The notes under the pieces were generated by a model. It was not told the origin of the DNA and did not search any database. It saw only the letters and a list, made by a program, of their open reading frames with translations. From NCBI RefSeq assembly GCF_000317475.1, contig NC_019729.1:1440501-1504500 (forward strand): a stretch of 64,000 bases of DNA, given 5' to 3'. The translations under genes were made by a program, and so were the position numbers. Shown piece after piece: positions 9,203-18,637 of this stretch (its first letter is position 1; each line of letters begins with the position of its first letter). This DNA is from Oscillatoria nigro-viridis PCC 7112 (lineage in GTDB: Bacteria > Cyanobacteriota > Cyanobacteriia > Cyanobacteriales > Microcoleaceae).

Positions 9203-9470
9203 GTGGCACGGGCATCTTGCCCGTGGCGAATACATGAACAGGCTTTCGGGGCTGTTCCACAACACAAGATAATTTATAGATTAATTAATTGTGGCACGGG
9301 CATCTTGCCCGTGGCGAATACATGAACAGGCTTTCGGGGCTGTTCCACAACACAAGATAATTTATAGATTAATTAATTGTGGCACGGGCATCTTGCTTGT
9401 GGCACGGGCATCTTGCCCGTGGCGAATATATGAACAGGCTTTCCGGCCTGTTCCACAACATAATTATATA
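9203..9470. repeat. three tandem 88-bp units with two palindromes each
   Basis: Units begin at 9203, 9291 and 9379, each opening with GTGGCACGGGCATC. Each unit contains CACGGGCA-TCT-TGCCCGTG (a perfect 8-bp inverted repeat) and GAACAG-N10-CTGTTC. The third unit carries a 20-bp internal duplication at about 9379-9398 (GTGGCACGGGCATCTTGCTT) before the intact copy at 9399. Related GGCATCTTGCC palindromes occur at 37,846-37,912 and 39,402-39,422. Confidence 0.9.
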
Positions 9471-9479
9471 AATCATGAG

Positions 9480-10349
9480 TTATGAAGGAGCTATAACTGC
9501 TAAAGCTTGGGGAATCACTCGGAATTTTGCAGGCGTGTGAGTTGTGATTTCACCGTCGGTATTAATCGGACGGCGTTTGCTAGTATTAACCTCAAATTCT
9601 TGAGCGTACAAGGCGCGAACGTTAGGCCAACTGGTATGATTTCCTTGCCTCATGGCCGGCAGCAAAGCAATGATTTCCCACCAGTTTTTTGTTTCCAAAC
9701 TGTACAAATCCAGTCGCCTGTCGTCGATTGTGGCATCCTCGGCAACTGTCATGCCACCTCCGTAATAGCGGCCGTTGCCAATGGCAATTTGAATAGTTTT
9801 AACATTAAAAGATTGGTTTTTTATCTTAATTTCTGCTCGGAACGGTCGCGCTGACAAAATTGTCTGCAAAGCAGTAAAAGCATAAGCTAACACTCCCCAG
9901 CGCTGCTTCACTTTTTTAGTCAGTCGCTGGGTAATTTCCACGCTCAATCCCAAACTCGCAACATTAAAAAAATGCTTGCCGTTAACCCAACCCAAGTCTA
10001 TTAGCCGAACTTTACCGCTGGCAATTACTTGACAAGCTGCCGATAAAGCTGTAGGAATTTTCAGAGTGCGGGCTAGGTCGTTAGCAGTTCCCATCGGCAA
10101 AATACCCAAGGGTAACTTGGTGTCTATCAAACCTTCTATGGCGGCGTTGAGAGTGCCGTCGCCACCCCCAATTATTACTAATTCGACTCGATTTTGGTAG
10201 CGGCGAATAGTGTCGGAAATTTCGCGGGCGTGGTCGGTAGATTCTACCATTAACTCAAAACCCAGTGCTTCTAATTCTACAGTGGCTTGAGATAATAGCT
10301 TTTGCCCTTTTCGGGAGTGCTGGTTTACTAAAAGTAGAGCTTTCTTCAT
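9480..10349 (-). CDS. YegS-like lipid kinase (DAGK catalytic domain)
   Basis: This 289-residue protein has the diacylglycerol-kinase catalytic signature GGGDGT at 61-66 and the GTAND motif at 87-91 (LGILPMGTANDLART), with the C-terminal beta-sandwich part including DGEITTHTPAKF. Length fits soluble YegS/DgkB-type lipid kinases, which phosphorylate diacylglycerol or related lipids with ATP. The substrate cannot be told from sequence. The stop codon sits at the edge of the 88-bp repeat block, and the gene is convergent with cruP. Confidence 0.87.
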   Translation of the reverse strand: MKKALLLVNQHSRKGQKLLSQATVELEALGFELMVESTDHAREISDTIRRYQNRVELVIIGGGDGTLNAAIEGLIDTKLPLGILPMGTANDLARTLKIPTALSAACQVIASGKVRLIDLGWVNGKHFFNVASLGLSVEITQRLTKKVKQRWGVLAYAFTALQTILSARPFRAEIKIKNQSFNVKTIQIAIGNGRYYGGGMTVAEDATIDDRRLDLYSLETKNWWEIIALLPAMRQGNHTSWPNVRALYAQEFEVNTSKRRPINTDGEITTHTPAKFRVIPQALAVIAPS

Positions 10350-10587
10350 TTGTTGATTTTTAATGAGGAATATTGCATATTTTATATTACAAAAAGTATA
10401 GCTTGATGCCTTAACTTCATGAAATTAATGCTTTACTTCTATTTTACCAGTTATGATGGATTGACAAAAATGTTAAAAAATGGATAATTGTAGCAAAAGA
10501 TTCGTAAAAAGTAGCTCCCTCCCGCTCTGACCTAGCAGCAAAAAACCTCAAAAAACCTCGCTTCTCGATCGAACTTAATTTAAAATC

Positions 10588-11904
10588 ATGTATAATTTTT
10601 TACAAAAAGCGCAAGTCGCTGCCGATCGCCAAAACTGGCCCTTGTTAGTTGAATGCTTGCAGCAAGTGACAGCCGACGGTAGCAAGCCGCAGGAACAAGA
10701 CATTTTAGAGCAAGCTGTCAGTTTAGCAATACAAGCCTTGGAATGGGGCGATTTTCAAGACCGCTGGGAAATTGCTAAAGTATTGCCCAATCTGGGAAAT
10801 GGCGCGATCGCACCTTTAATTGCCGTGCTCGAAGACGAAGACGCAGACACGGAACCCCGGTGGTTCGCCGCCCGCATTCTCGGAAAGTTCGTGAAGCGAA
10901 GCTATCCCGTAGGGAATCGCCCGGAAGTGATTCAAGCTTTAGTAGAATTGGTCAAAAATTCCGACGAAGAATTGAGCCAAATCGCTGCCGAAACCCTAGG
11001 GAATTTCGGCCCGACAGCCATAGAATCCCTCGCAACTCTCCTACTCCAAGAAGACTCGCGACAGTTTGCCACAGCAGCACTCGCCCAAATTCGGCGCACC
11101 GAAACCATAGCACCGCTGTTAAGCGTAGTCGGAGACTCTCAAGTTGCGGTGCGGGCGCACGCAATCGAGGCCCTGAGCAGCTTTCACGATTCCCGCATCC
11201 CGCCGGTACTGGTAGCAGCACTCAAAGATCCGGCAACAGCAGTCAGAAAAGAAGCCGTGCGAGCTCTCGGTGTGCGCGCCTATTTAGATGCAGAATTCGA
11301 TTTAGTTAACTTGCTCAAACCTTTGCTTTCGGACATTCGATTAGAAGTTTGTCAGCAAGCGGCGATCGCGATCGGGCGAGTGAAAACCGATGCTGCAGCG
11401 GCTGCTTTATTTGAATTGCTGCGATCGCCCACAACTCCGGTTGAATTGCAAATCGAAACTGTGCGCGCCCTAAGCTGGATGGAAACTGCAACCGCTTTAG
11501 CATATTTACATCAGACATTGATAACCGAATTTATTAACATAAATTCTACTGTTTATCAAGAGATAATCACTGTTTTAGGGCGAGTAGAAAAGCCGGAATT
11601 AAAAGCTGCTGCTGCTGAAATTATGATTGATTTGTTGAAAACCGATCATCCTGCCGTGCAGGAGGCAGTTAGCAAAAAATCTTTAGCTTTAGGTTTAGGA
11701 AAATTAGGAGATATGAGAGGGCTAGATGCTCTGATTTCAATGTTGGGCGACGCAGACAGCAGCGTCAGGCTACACTGCATGGCAGCGCTCAAACAGCTAG
11801 GTGCTGCCGAGGTCAGGCAGAAATTAGAAAACTTAGTGAAACAAGAGAGTCTCGAACCAAGATTGAAACAAGGAATTGCGATCGCCCTGCAAGAATGGCA
11901 ATAA
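10588..11904 (+). CDS. HEAT-repeat protein
   Basis: The 438-residue product consists largely of HEAT-like helical pairs of about 30 residues, such as GNGAIAPLIAVLEDEDADTEPRW, DEELSQIAAETLGNFGPTAIESL, DSQVAVRAHAIEALSSFHD and DPATAVRKEAVRALGVRA. Such proteins act as binding scaffolds. In cyanobacteria related repeats occur in phycobilin lyases (CpcE type), but no phycobilisome gene is nearby and I do not claim that role. No signal peptide is visible. A 149-residue frame inside it (10,860-11,309) is a shadow. Confidence 0.85.
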   Translation: MYNFLQKAQVAADRQNWPLLVECLQQVTADGSKPQEQDILEQAVSLAIQALEWGDFQDRWEIAKVLPNLGNGAIAPLIAVLEDEDADTEPRWFAARILGKFVKRSYPVGNRPEVIQALVELVKNSDEELSQIAAETLGNFGPTAIESLATLLLQEDSRQFATAALAQIRRTETIAPLLSVVGDSQVAVRAHAIEALSSFHDSRIPPVLVAALKDPATAVRKEAVRALGVRAYLDAEFDLVNLLKPLLSDIRLEVCQQAAIAIGRVKTDAAAAALFELLRSPTTPVELQIETVRALSWMETATALAYLHQTLITEFININSTVYQEIITVLGRVEKPELKAAAAEIMIDLLKTDHPAVQEAVSKKSLALGLGKLGDMRGLDALISMLGDADSSVRLHCMAALKQLGAAEVRQKLENLVKQESLEPRLKQGIAIALQEWQ

Positions 11905-12224
11905 AATTAATCAAAAGATAGAATACCCAAATCCCCTACTTCTTGAAAAATTTAGGGATATAATAATAGCGCTCGCATCTTTCTTCTTCCTGACCGAGAC
12001 AATTTTAGATTTTAGATTTTGGATTTTAGATTAAAATCTAAATCTAGAATCTAAAATAAAGGTTTCAAGCCTCTCCGTTCACGGAGAATCAAATAAAAAA
12101 ATCAATTTTCAAGCCTCTTCTTTACAAGGAGAGGTTAATCCAAAATCGTAAATCTAAAATCTAAAATCGAGTGGCCTCCGTTACATCCGTTAGAGAATCT
12201 GTTGCCGAACTTTCTTCGGCTATA
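11905..12224. repeat. intergenic region with heptamers and small inverted repeats
   Basis: TTTTAGA heptamers (about 12,003-12,032) face TCTAAAA heptamers (about 12,033-12,056), so the block can fold on itself. Two related segments starting TTTCAAGCCTCT follow, each with a small hairpin (CTCCG-TTCA-CGGAG; CCTCT...AGAGG), and then another TCTAAAA run to 12,168. No gene is visible. The region lies between convergent genes. Confidence 0.75.
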
Positions 12225-13361
12225 TCATCGATTTTCTTTGTGAATTTGGGCGATCGCACTTGTCACCCGATCTAAATCTTCATCAGTTAAATTAGAGCCA
12301 GAAGGCAAACAAAGCCCGTACTCAAACAACTCTTGGGCCACGGCACCGCCCATACATTCGCAATCAGCAAATACTGGTTGTAAGTGTAAAGGTTTCCAAA
12401 CCGGACGCGCTTCTATTTTCTCTCGAGCAAGTCCTAGGCGAACTTGTTCTCTATCTGCACCGAAAGAGGCTGGATCGATCGTCAAACAAGTCAGCCAGCG
12501 AGTAGCTTTGCCAAAAGCAGCTTCCGGCATAAATTCAATTCCCGGCAAGTTTCCTAAAGCTTGTTTGTAAAAGTCAAAATTGCGCCGTCTCGCTTCAACT
12601 CGCTCTTCCAAAACCCGTAGTTGACCGCGACCAATTCCAGCCAAAACATTGCTGAGACGATAATTGTAGCCAATTTCTGAATGTTGGTAATGAGGAGCGG
12701 GGTCCCGGGCTTGTGTTGCCAAAAAACGAGCTTTTTCTACCAGTTTTTGGTCATCGGAAACTAACATTCCGCCGCCGGAAGTGGTGATAATTTTATTGCC
12801 GTTGAATGAGAAAATGCCTATTTTACCAAAGGTTCCAGGCGATCTATTTTTGTAGCTAGCCCCTAGAGATTCGGCCGCATCTTCTATTAGCGGAATTTCA
12901 TAAGCATTGCAAGCTTCCAGAATTGGGTCGATATCGCAACTTTGACCGTAGAGGTGTACGATAACAACAGCTTTGGGTAATTTACCAATTTTTGCTCGTT
13001 TCTCAAGCGCTTCTCGGAACAAGTCGGGGTTGAGATTCCAAGAAGTGCGATCGCTATCGATAAAAACTGGTTTGGCGCCAAGATAAGTAATCGGGCTAGC
13101 AGTTGCAATAAAAGTTAGAGTCGAGCAAAAAACTTCATCTCCCGAAGCCACACCAATTAATTGTAAAGCCAAATGCAAAGCTGCGGTTCCGGAACTAACA
13201 GCCGCTGCGTGTTTAGCGCCAACTACTTGGCAGAATTCTTGCTCGAAAGCGTCTACATGGGGACCAACAGGAGCGATCCAGTTAGTATCAAAGGCTTCTT
13301 TGACGAACTCCTGTTCGAGAGAACCCATGTGAGGTGTTGATAGGAGGATTTGTTTGAGCAT
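12225..13361 (-). CDS. DegT/DnrJ/EryC1/StrS sugar aminotransferase
   Basis: This 378-residue PLP enzyme has the expected DegT-family marks: SGTAALHLAL (57-66), IEDAAESLGASY (159-170) and the Schiff-base lysine in IFSFNGNKIITTSGGG (K190). Family members transaminate nucleotide-linked keto-sugars to amino sugars. A dehydratase of the CapD/FlaA1 type in the same locus (27,510-30,293) could supply a 4-keto sugar substrate, as in bacillosamine-type pathways (inference). It is the last gene of the minus-strand polysaccharide block, 36 bp after the FemAB-like gene. Confidence 0.92.
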   Translation of the reverse strand: MLKQILLSTPHMGSLEQEFVKEAFDTNWIAPVGPHVDAFEQEFCQVVGAKHAAAVSSGTAALHLALQLIGVASGDEVFCSTLTFIATASPITYLGAKPVFIDSDRTSWNLNPDLFREALEKRAKIGKLPKAVVIVHLYGQSCDIDPILEACNAYEIPLIEDAAESLGASYKNRSPGTFGKIGIFSFNGNKIITTSGGGMLVSDDQKLVEKARFLATQARDPAPHYQHSEIGYNYRLSNVLAGIGRGQLRVLEERVEARRRNFDFYKQALGNLPGIEFMPEAAFGKATRWLTCLTIDPASFGADREQVRLGLAREKIEARPVWKPLHLQPVFADCECMGGAVAQELFEYGLCLPSGSNLTDEDLDRVTSAIAQIHKENR

Positions 13362-13397
13362 GACTTCTAACCAGGCTTATTTACTACGAGCTTGCTG

Positions 13398-14471
13398 TTA
13401 TGGTAAAGCACGATAGGCAGGGAAAAACCCTGAATTGAGCAGTGTTGCAGAATCCGTCTCCAAAGCGCTTGCTTGCAACTCAACTAAGTGATGGTATTTC
13501 TCTACATTTGTAATTAATCGGAATGTTAAGAAAGTATAAATTTGTTTAGAAAACCCAGCTTTAAAATTGTATACACCATCTTTAGCGCCCCCATATCCAC
13601 CTCCCAGGTGCACAAATTTATTACCGCGTTCTTTGGCCCAAAATCGGACATAATTAAATAGTAACTTGTCAGGAGATTGTTTTAAAAACTTATTTTTTGT
13701 CCCGCTCAAATAAGATTGAACTATTCCAGAACACTCAGTAAATAAGCAAGCACACATCACCTCATCATCAAACTTAACAATGCCTAAATGTATATGCTCT
13801 TTTAAATTATCTAACCAAGAGGAAAAAAAATTCCGGTCAAAATAATATAACTGTTTAGCATTTACACGCTCCATTGTTTGATTGTAGCAGTCAAAAAATT
13901 CATCAAAATAATCTTCAAATGGAACCATACTTGCTATCAATCCAGACCGTTTATGTCGATTAATATCTTTACGATGATCTGACCTAGTTTGCGACCATAT
14001 TTCTTCAATAGAAAGACTTATATCGACTCCAACAGTATGTCCAGAGACTTTACAGATATCAGATGAATAAATTTCATTTAATCCTTGATTCAAAATCGGA
14101 TGCATCCGCAGAAAAGCAGAGCATACATTTCTTTCCCGCAACTTAGATATAAACTCGGACATCGCAGACTGTAAAAACTCTGGTGTCATGGCTGCTGATT
14201 CGCTCAACAGAATTCCCGGATAGCCATAAGGCGACACTACATCACAAACTTCTTGGGTTGTTTCGTTCTTAACTAACTTTTCACACTGGCGGAGTAAATA
14301 GGGTAAAAAAAACACTTTTTCACCATCATCTATCACAATAGCCTCTGCCGTCGCATTAATTCTTTTTGCCTCTAAATTAACATATTCAGGCAAATGATAA
14401 ATATCATGGTGTAGTTTTTGTAAAATTTCCCGCCATAAAGGGTTTAACAAATTAATGATTTGAACGTTCAT
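13398..14471 (-). CDS. FemAB/GNAT-fold acyl or aminoacyl transferase
   Basis: The 357-residue protein matches the FemAB-related GNAT families found in polysaccharide clusters. Visible marks are RSDHRKDINRHKRSG (about 165-179), YNQTMERVNAKQLYYF and the C-terminal KFVHLGGGYGGAKDGVYNFKAGFSK-like block (GGG plus FK..FS). FemAB proteins transfer amino acids onto peptidoglycan or glycans; others acylate amino sugars. Next to two PLP-fold genes, N-acylation of an amino sugar is a reasonable inference. A decayed second copy of its first 50 codons lies at 16,709-16,853. Confidence 0.8.
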   Translation of the reverse strand: MNVQIINLLNPLWREILQKLHHDIYHLPEYVNLEAKRINATAEAIVIDDGEKVFFLPYLLRQCEKLVKNETTQEVCDVVSPYGYPGILLSESAAMTPEFLQSAMSEFISKLRERNVCSAFLRMHPILNQGLNEIYSSDICKVSGHTVGVDISLSIEEIWSQTRSDHRKDINRHKRSGLIASMVPFEDYFDEFFDCYNQTMERVNAKQLYYFDRNFFSSWLDNLKEHIHLGIVKFDDEVMCACLFTECSGIVQSYLSGTKNKFLKQSPDKLLFNYVRFWAKERGNKFVHLGGGYGGAKDGVYNFKAGFSKQIYTFLTFRLITNVEKYHHLVELQASALETDSATLLNSGFFPAYRALP

Positions 14472-14505
14472 GTAATAATTTTGTCCTGTTACTTATGAAA
14501 TTTGA

Positions 14506-15603
14506 CTAAATATTTAATGGTACATGACTTTGGGTGAACTTAGAGACTTTTTCTGCCAGGCGCTCCATATCGTTGTAGGAATAACGATGGTCGGTTGGGA
14601 TTGTCAGCAGGCGATGGGATAAATCTAATGCTTGGTAATCGTTGCCGAATAATTGATTTGCTGGTTGCGACCAATGAACAGGAGCAAAAATATTGTTGCC
14701 TATCAAAAAGCGACGTAGTTCTTGTCTAATTTGGTGGTTTTTGCAGAGGATAATACTATTAAAGGGAACATAATTTGTAGACCAATTTGTAAAAAGAGGT
14801 TGGTAACTTTGAGGTTTTTCTTTTAAGATCATATCTACAAAATCTCTGGTATTGGTTTCTCGCTGTTGTCTCATTGCGGAAATATTTAAACTTCCCAGAA
14901 TATTTTTTGTCAGGGTGGAAACAGACCGATCCCCATCATTACTTAGATCTTCCTCGCTTTCTGTTTGTAGGGTTCGATAGCTATCTTTGGAAATATCCGC
15001 ACCCATCAAATAGGCTCGCTTTAGCAACATGGCAGTGAGTTTTTTTGCGGCGGCGGATGATTCTGATTTAGAAGGTCGAGGCAGTTCCATTTTCTGCCCC
15101 GACCAAATCATTGCTCCGTCGGGAATTGGTAGTGTTTTGCGTAAAGATGCGATCGCGTAGTGAGCGGTAGTTTGTCGTGCCCAAAGGGAGAACGGATCGT
15201 GGCTGTGGTCTTCAATCAAGACAATATGTTGATTTTGAGTCAGCCAATCTTGCCAAGCTTTCCCTTCCCGCACGCCAAACAAATTAACTGCCAACACCAA
15301 ATCACCTGGTAAGGGGTGAAGGGTATTAAAATCAGGGAGTGGTTCGGTGGGCAAATCGCGATACCAACACAGCTCAAAAAATTTACTGATTTTGGCGGCA
15401 ACTTCCATGCAGTAATATGTCGGTAAATGCAGCCTTAATCGACGTTCGCTATCCCCTTTCAAAAAACGCTCTATAGCCAATAAAATGCCAGTAGCAGTGG
15501 AAAATAGTTCGTAGGTTTCGGGGAATAATTTTTCCGATGATGATGGTGTCAGGGCATCATCCGACCAATGAAATTCTGAGCCGACTTCCCATCTAGCAAT
15601 CAT
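14506..15603 (-). CDS. divergent DegT-like PLP-fold protein
   Basis: The 365-residue product has a weak but readable aminotransferase fold: acidic residues in IVLIEDHSHDPFS (ED at about 131-132) and a lysine in IASLRKTLPIPDGA (K156) where DegT enzymes carry the PLP lysine. It differs from the standard family in most other motifs, so activity is uncertain. ATG 15,603 is preferred: AAGGA precedes it by about 9 bases, whereas the longer GTG-initiated form (15,642) would overlap the sugar transferase gene. It is flanked by the sugar transferase and the FemAB-like gene in the same orientation. Confidence 0.72.
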   Translation of the reverse strand: MIARWEVGSEFHWSDDALTPSSSEKLFPETYELFSTATGILLAIERFLKGDSERRLRLHLPTYYCMEVAAKISKFFELCWYRDLPTEPLPDFNTLHPLPGDLVLAVNLFGVREGKAWQDWLTQNQHIVLIEDHSHDPFSLWARQTTAHYAIASLRKTLPIPDGAMIWSGQKMELPRPSKSESSAAAKKLTAMLLKRAYLMGADISKDSYRTLQTESEEDLSNDGDRSVSTLTKNILGSLNISAMRQQRETNTRDFVDMILKEKPQSYQPLFTNWSTNYVPFNSIILCKNHQIRQELRRFLIGNNIFAPVHWSQPANQLFGNDYQALDLSHRLLTIPTDHRYSYNDMERLAEKVSKFTQSHVPLNI

Positions 15604-15616
15604 TGATTTGAAGTCC

Positions 15617-16303
15617 TTATTGATTACCTTTAAACTCTTCACCCGTAGCCTGGCCTTCTTGACTAATTTCTTTTTGTCGTAAGACTTTCCATACTGTTAG
15701 GAAAAGTATTTTTAAATCTAATAACAGGCTCCAATTATCGACATACCAAACATCCAGCCTGAATTTTTCGGGCCAGTTTCCATCTAGAAGTCGGCGACCA
15801 TTTACCTGGGCCCAACCGGTGATTCCGGGCATAACATCGTGGCGGCGTGCTTGTTCCGGACTGTAGCGTTCTAGATATTGCACTAATAGGGGGCGAGGGC
15901 CAACAAAGCTCATTTCGCCTTTAAGAACGTTCCACAGTTGGGGAAGTTCGTCAAGACTTGTTTTACGCATAAATTGCCCGAGCGCTGTCAGGCGTTCATT
16001 ATCGGGGAGAAGATTGCCATCAGCGTCGCGATCGCTCGTCATGGTGCGAAACTTGTAGAATTGGAAAACCTCGCCGTTTTTGCCCGGCCGCAGTTGGCTA
16101 AAGACAATTGGGCTACCCATGCGGATGTAAATGGCGATCGCAACTATTAATATTACGGGAGAGAACACCAAAAGGGCGATCGCTGCACATAATCTATCTA
16201 ATACCCGCTTAACCAATTGGCTGACTTTGTTGGGATTTACTCGTTGATTAAGTTGCGATATTTGTGAGTTTGATTTGATCGGTAGTAATTCGTAAATACT
16301 CAT
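15617..16303 (-). CDS. polyprenyl-phosphate sugar-1-phosphate transferase
   Basis: This 228-residue enzyme is a bacterial sugar transferase of the WcaJ/PglC type, which loads the first sugar phosphate onto undecaprenyl phosphate at the cytoplasmic membrane. Visible marks are [20 protein letters not shown] (a membrane-inserted helix), [46 protein letters not shown] and [14 protein letters not shown] 16,303 is chosen because GAGGTG lies 8 bases upstream; a longer frame to 16,351 has no such site. It probably starts repeat-unit assembly for the locus. Confidence 0.92.
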   Translation of the reverse strand: MSIYELLPIKSNSQISQLNQRVNPNKVSQLVKRVLDRLCAAIALLVFSPVILIVAIAIYIRMGSPIVFSQLRPGKNGEVFQFYKFRTMTSDRDADGNLLPDNERLTALGQFMRKTSLDELPQLWNVLKGEMSFVGPRPLLVQYLERYSPEQARRHDVMPGITGWAQVNGRRLLDGNWPEKFRLDVWYVDNWSLLLDLKILFLTVWKVLRQKEISQEGQATGEEFKGNQ

Positions 16304-16708
16304 GATTGTACACCTCAACAGCAATTTACTGTACTTCCCTGAGTCTTGCACAATCCGGGTTTATACGGTAATCACTTCTGTTAGCTTTACAGAAAATTTA
16401 AATAACTTCGGTGCTTTATGAAGCTTTTGTGAACCTCTGGTTGGGGCGATCGCTTACTTTTACAGCAATAGTCCGGACTGTTTTTAGATCTAGCGTCTGA
16501 AACCATTGATTTTCCGTTGGTAGCAAACTTGCCTTGGAGCCTTGAAACCCTTATTCTACGGTTGGCAATCAAAAACTGTCCGAAGTATTGTTACAGAAAC
16601 TTTAAAATTTGGGCGTTGCATATTTGCGGGACGATTTTGAATTTTATCAAAGCTGAAAACCCTTATTTTTTTGGGATAAATCTGGGGGCCAAACCACAAG
16701 ATTCATCC
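16304..16708. other. intergenic region between sugar transferase and FemAB remnant
   Basis: About 400 bp without a credible gene. It should contain the promoter for the sugar transferase, since the insertion sequence cuts the locus upstream. Short open frames here have no recognisable content. Confidence 0.4.
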
Positions 16709-16853
16709 CAAAATTATGCAAGTCCTAGCTTCTGCTAGGGCGTTGTTGCTAATAGACTCCAAATATAGATATTCAGGCAAATGATAGATATCGTGGCGAA
16801 GTTTTTTCAGAGTCTCTAACCACAAAGAGTCCGATCAACCAATTACTTGAATA
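16709..16853 (-). pseudogene. decayed 5' fragment of a second FemAB-like gene
   Basis: Read on the minus strand from the edge of the insertion sequence, this stretch aligns without gaps to the N terminus of the 13,398-14,471 protein. It reads NIQVIG-stop-SDSLWLETLKK then LRHDIYHLPEYLYLE, against NVQIINLLNPLWREILQK then LHHDIYHLPEYVNLE. About 24 of the first 43 positions agree. An in-frame TGA replaces codon 7, the initiator codon is missing, and similarity stops after about 48 codons. It is the relic of a duplicated or replaced transferase gene. Confidence 0.85.
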
Positions 16854-16856
16854 TTT

Positions 16857-18546
16857 AGGGCTTGCTGAATAAGTTAAGAAAAATCGCGTAGGCGTAGCCA
16901 GCCGTAGGCATCTCACTTAATGGGTGATTCAAGCTCGACGAAACATAATTTTTGGTTTTCTATAACTTACCCAGTTATAGCTTTTGATAATGGTTGACCC
17001 GTAAGCAGGTGTGATTTTCGGTTTTTGACATAAAAACACACAAAAAACCCGTCTTAACCAGGTAGAAAGGTTGATTACTAAAAAAGTAATAGCAATGGCT
17101 GTCTGTGAAGTATTATCAAGTTTTGCCATCACCCGATTCAAGCTGAATCTTCGTTTTCGCAAGTCCCAAATTTGCCCTCAATAGAGTTCCGAATTCTCTC
17201 ATCTTCTAAAGCTTGTTTCTTTGTTTCTTTGCTGACATTTGCTGGGGGTCTTCCTAAAGGGGGACCACTAATTCTAATTCCTCTTTCTTTACACCAGGAT
17301 CGATTTTCTCTCGTTCGATAAATGCGATCTGCATGGACTGATTCTGGGTAGTATCCTGTGTAATTCTTAAATGCTTCAAATGAGTGCTTTTAAGTCTCCT
17401 GATTCGTTAAAATTATCCCAACTTATCCTGTCTAAAAATACATATCCTTCACTGCAACTCGCTGACAGTTTGGCTCCAAACTCTACGGGTTTCCCTGCTT
17501 TTCCTCTGACAATGGGACGGATGTGCGGTTGGCTTAAACTTACTATTCTGTCCGATATAATCTGTTTGTTATTTTCAAATAACCAGAGTTGTTGGCGATA
17601 GACTTCGGTGAGGACTAGCAAAGTTTTATACTGCTTTTGGCTCAGACTTTGTAGGGTGGCTCCTGACTCGATTAGTTGTTCAATATGAGCGAGGTTTCTT
17701 TTGACATATTGCAGTTGTTTTTTAATTGCTTGGATTTTTTTGTTTCGTTTAGGTCGTCGTTGTTTGGCTAATGCTAAGTAATCTTTTCTTGCTAGTTTTC
17801 GGTAGGTTCTGGGTTTTTTCTTTATTTTTACTTTGAGAGAATTATAGAGAATGTCGATGATTTTTTCGGTATGAACTCGGACTCGATTTAATAGTCCTAA
17901 GTCGGTTGGATAGCTAATATCTGCTGGGGCACAGGTCGCATCTATGATTAATTTTCCTTGATTGGGTGACTCATTTTTTGCGTCCGAATCCTTTTTTTTT
18001 TCAGGCGGCTTTGGGGTGGTTTCCCGTATTTTCTTGACCATTCGTTCGTTCACTTTATTGATTAGATTCACACTAATTCGTTGCCGAAAGTGAACTAATA
18101 GTGATGGGTCAAATGGGAGTTCATTACTATAGGTTAATTGACCGATAAAGTATTGCAGGTATGGGTTTTCGCGAATTTGTTCTACTGTTTCGCGATCGCT
18201 AATTCCCAGTTTTTCTTTGATAATTAATGCCCCCAATGCCATCCTAAATGACTTGGCGGGTGCGCCCATTTCGGTGGGGAAATTTTCAGCATAATCTGAT
18301 TCAAATTCCGACCAAGGGATTAGTTCGGCCATTTTTACCCAACGGTTGTCAGCAGACAACCTTCCTCCAAAGGGGAGTTCAAAGTCGGATGGGGGGCTTG
18401 GGGCAAGCTCAGCTTTTCGGTACACGAGCGCAAATGGTGATGCACGGGTTTTGAGTCATTATACCTGTTTTTATTGCACCATTACTACCTTTCTTCGTCC
18501 GAAAATCCATACACTGTTTACTTGAACCACTTATTCAGCAAGCCCT
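16857..18546 (-). mobile_element. IS5/IS1182-type insertion sequence, 1,690 bp, complete ends
   Basis: Perfect 18-bp terminal inverted repeats AGGGCTTGCTGAATAAGT (16,857-16,874) and ACTTATTCAGCAAGCCCT (18,529-18,546) enclose a single transposase gene. The 4-bp sequence ATTT directly flanks both ends (16,853-16,856 and 18,547-18,550), a likely target duplication. The transposase is broken by two frameshifts, so the copy is probably not autonomous. It lies between the epimerase gene and the sugar transferase gene and has landed at the 5' edge of a decayed FemAB-like gene. Confidence 0.93.
16929..18425 (-). pseudogene. IS5-like transposase, broken by two frameshifts
   Basis: The first part (18,425-17,376; GTG start) has the DUF772-type N-terminal region (GISDRETVEQIRENPYLQYF) and DDE elements (KLIIDATCAPADISYPTD). 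It stops at TGA 17,376-17,378 just after SGDLKALI. One base shift later the frame continues EAFKNYTGYYPESVHADRIY and RGIRISGPPLGRPPANVSKE down to about 17,170. A second shift then gives the usual C terminus RRFSLNRVMAKLDNTSQTA, ending at 16,929. Neither shift sits on an obvious slippery run, so decay (or a sequencing error) is more likely than programmed frameshifting. Confidence 0.9.
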
Positions 18547-18637
18547 ATTTATTTTCTGATCTGCCAAACAAAAATTTATCTCATGTTCGGTTGAATCGCG
18601 AACGGTAGCTGCATCTGTCAAGTAGGTTAAGTAGGCC

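Noticed and set aside
9203..9470. Possible CRISPR array
   Set aside because: The 88-bp units are identical throughout, with no unique spacers; other arrays in the window are 7-bp tandem repeats. No cas genes were seen.
10860..11309. 149-codon frame inside the HEAT-repeat gene
   Set aside because: Arginine/serine-rich translation of the HEAT gene in another frame.
17376..17600. 76-codon plus-strand frame in the insertion sequence
   Set aside because: Antisense to the transposase.
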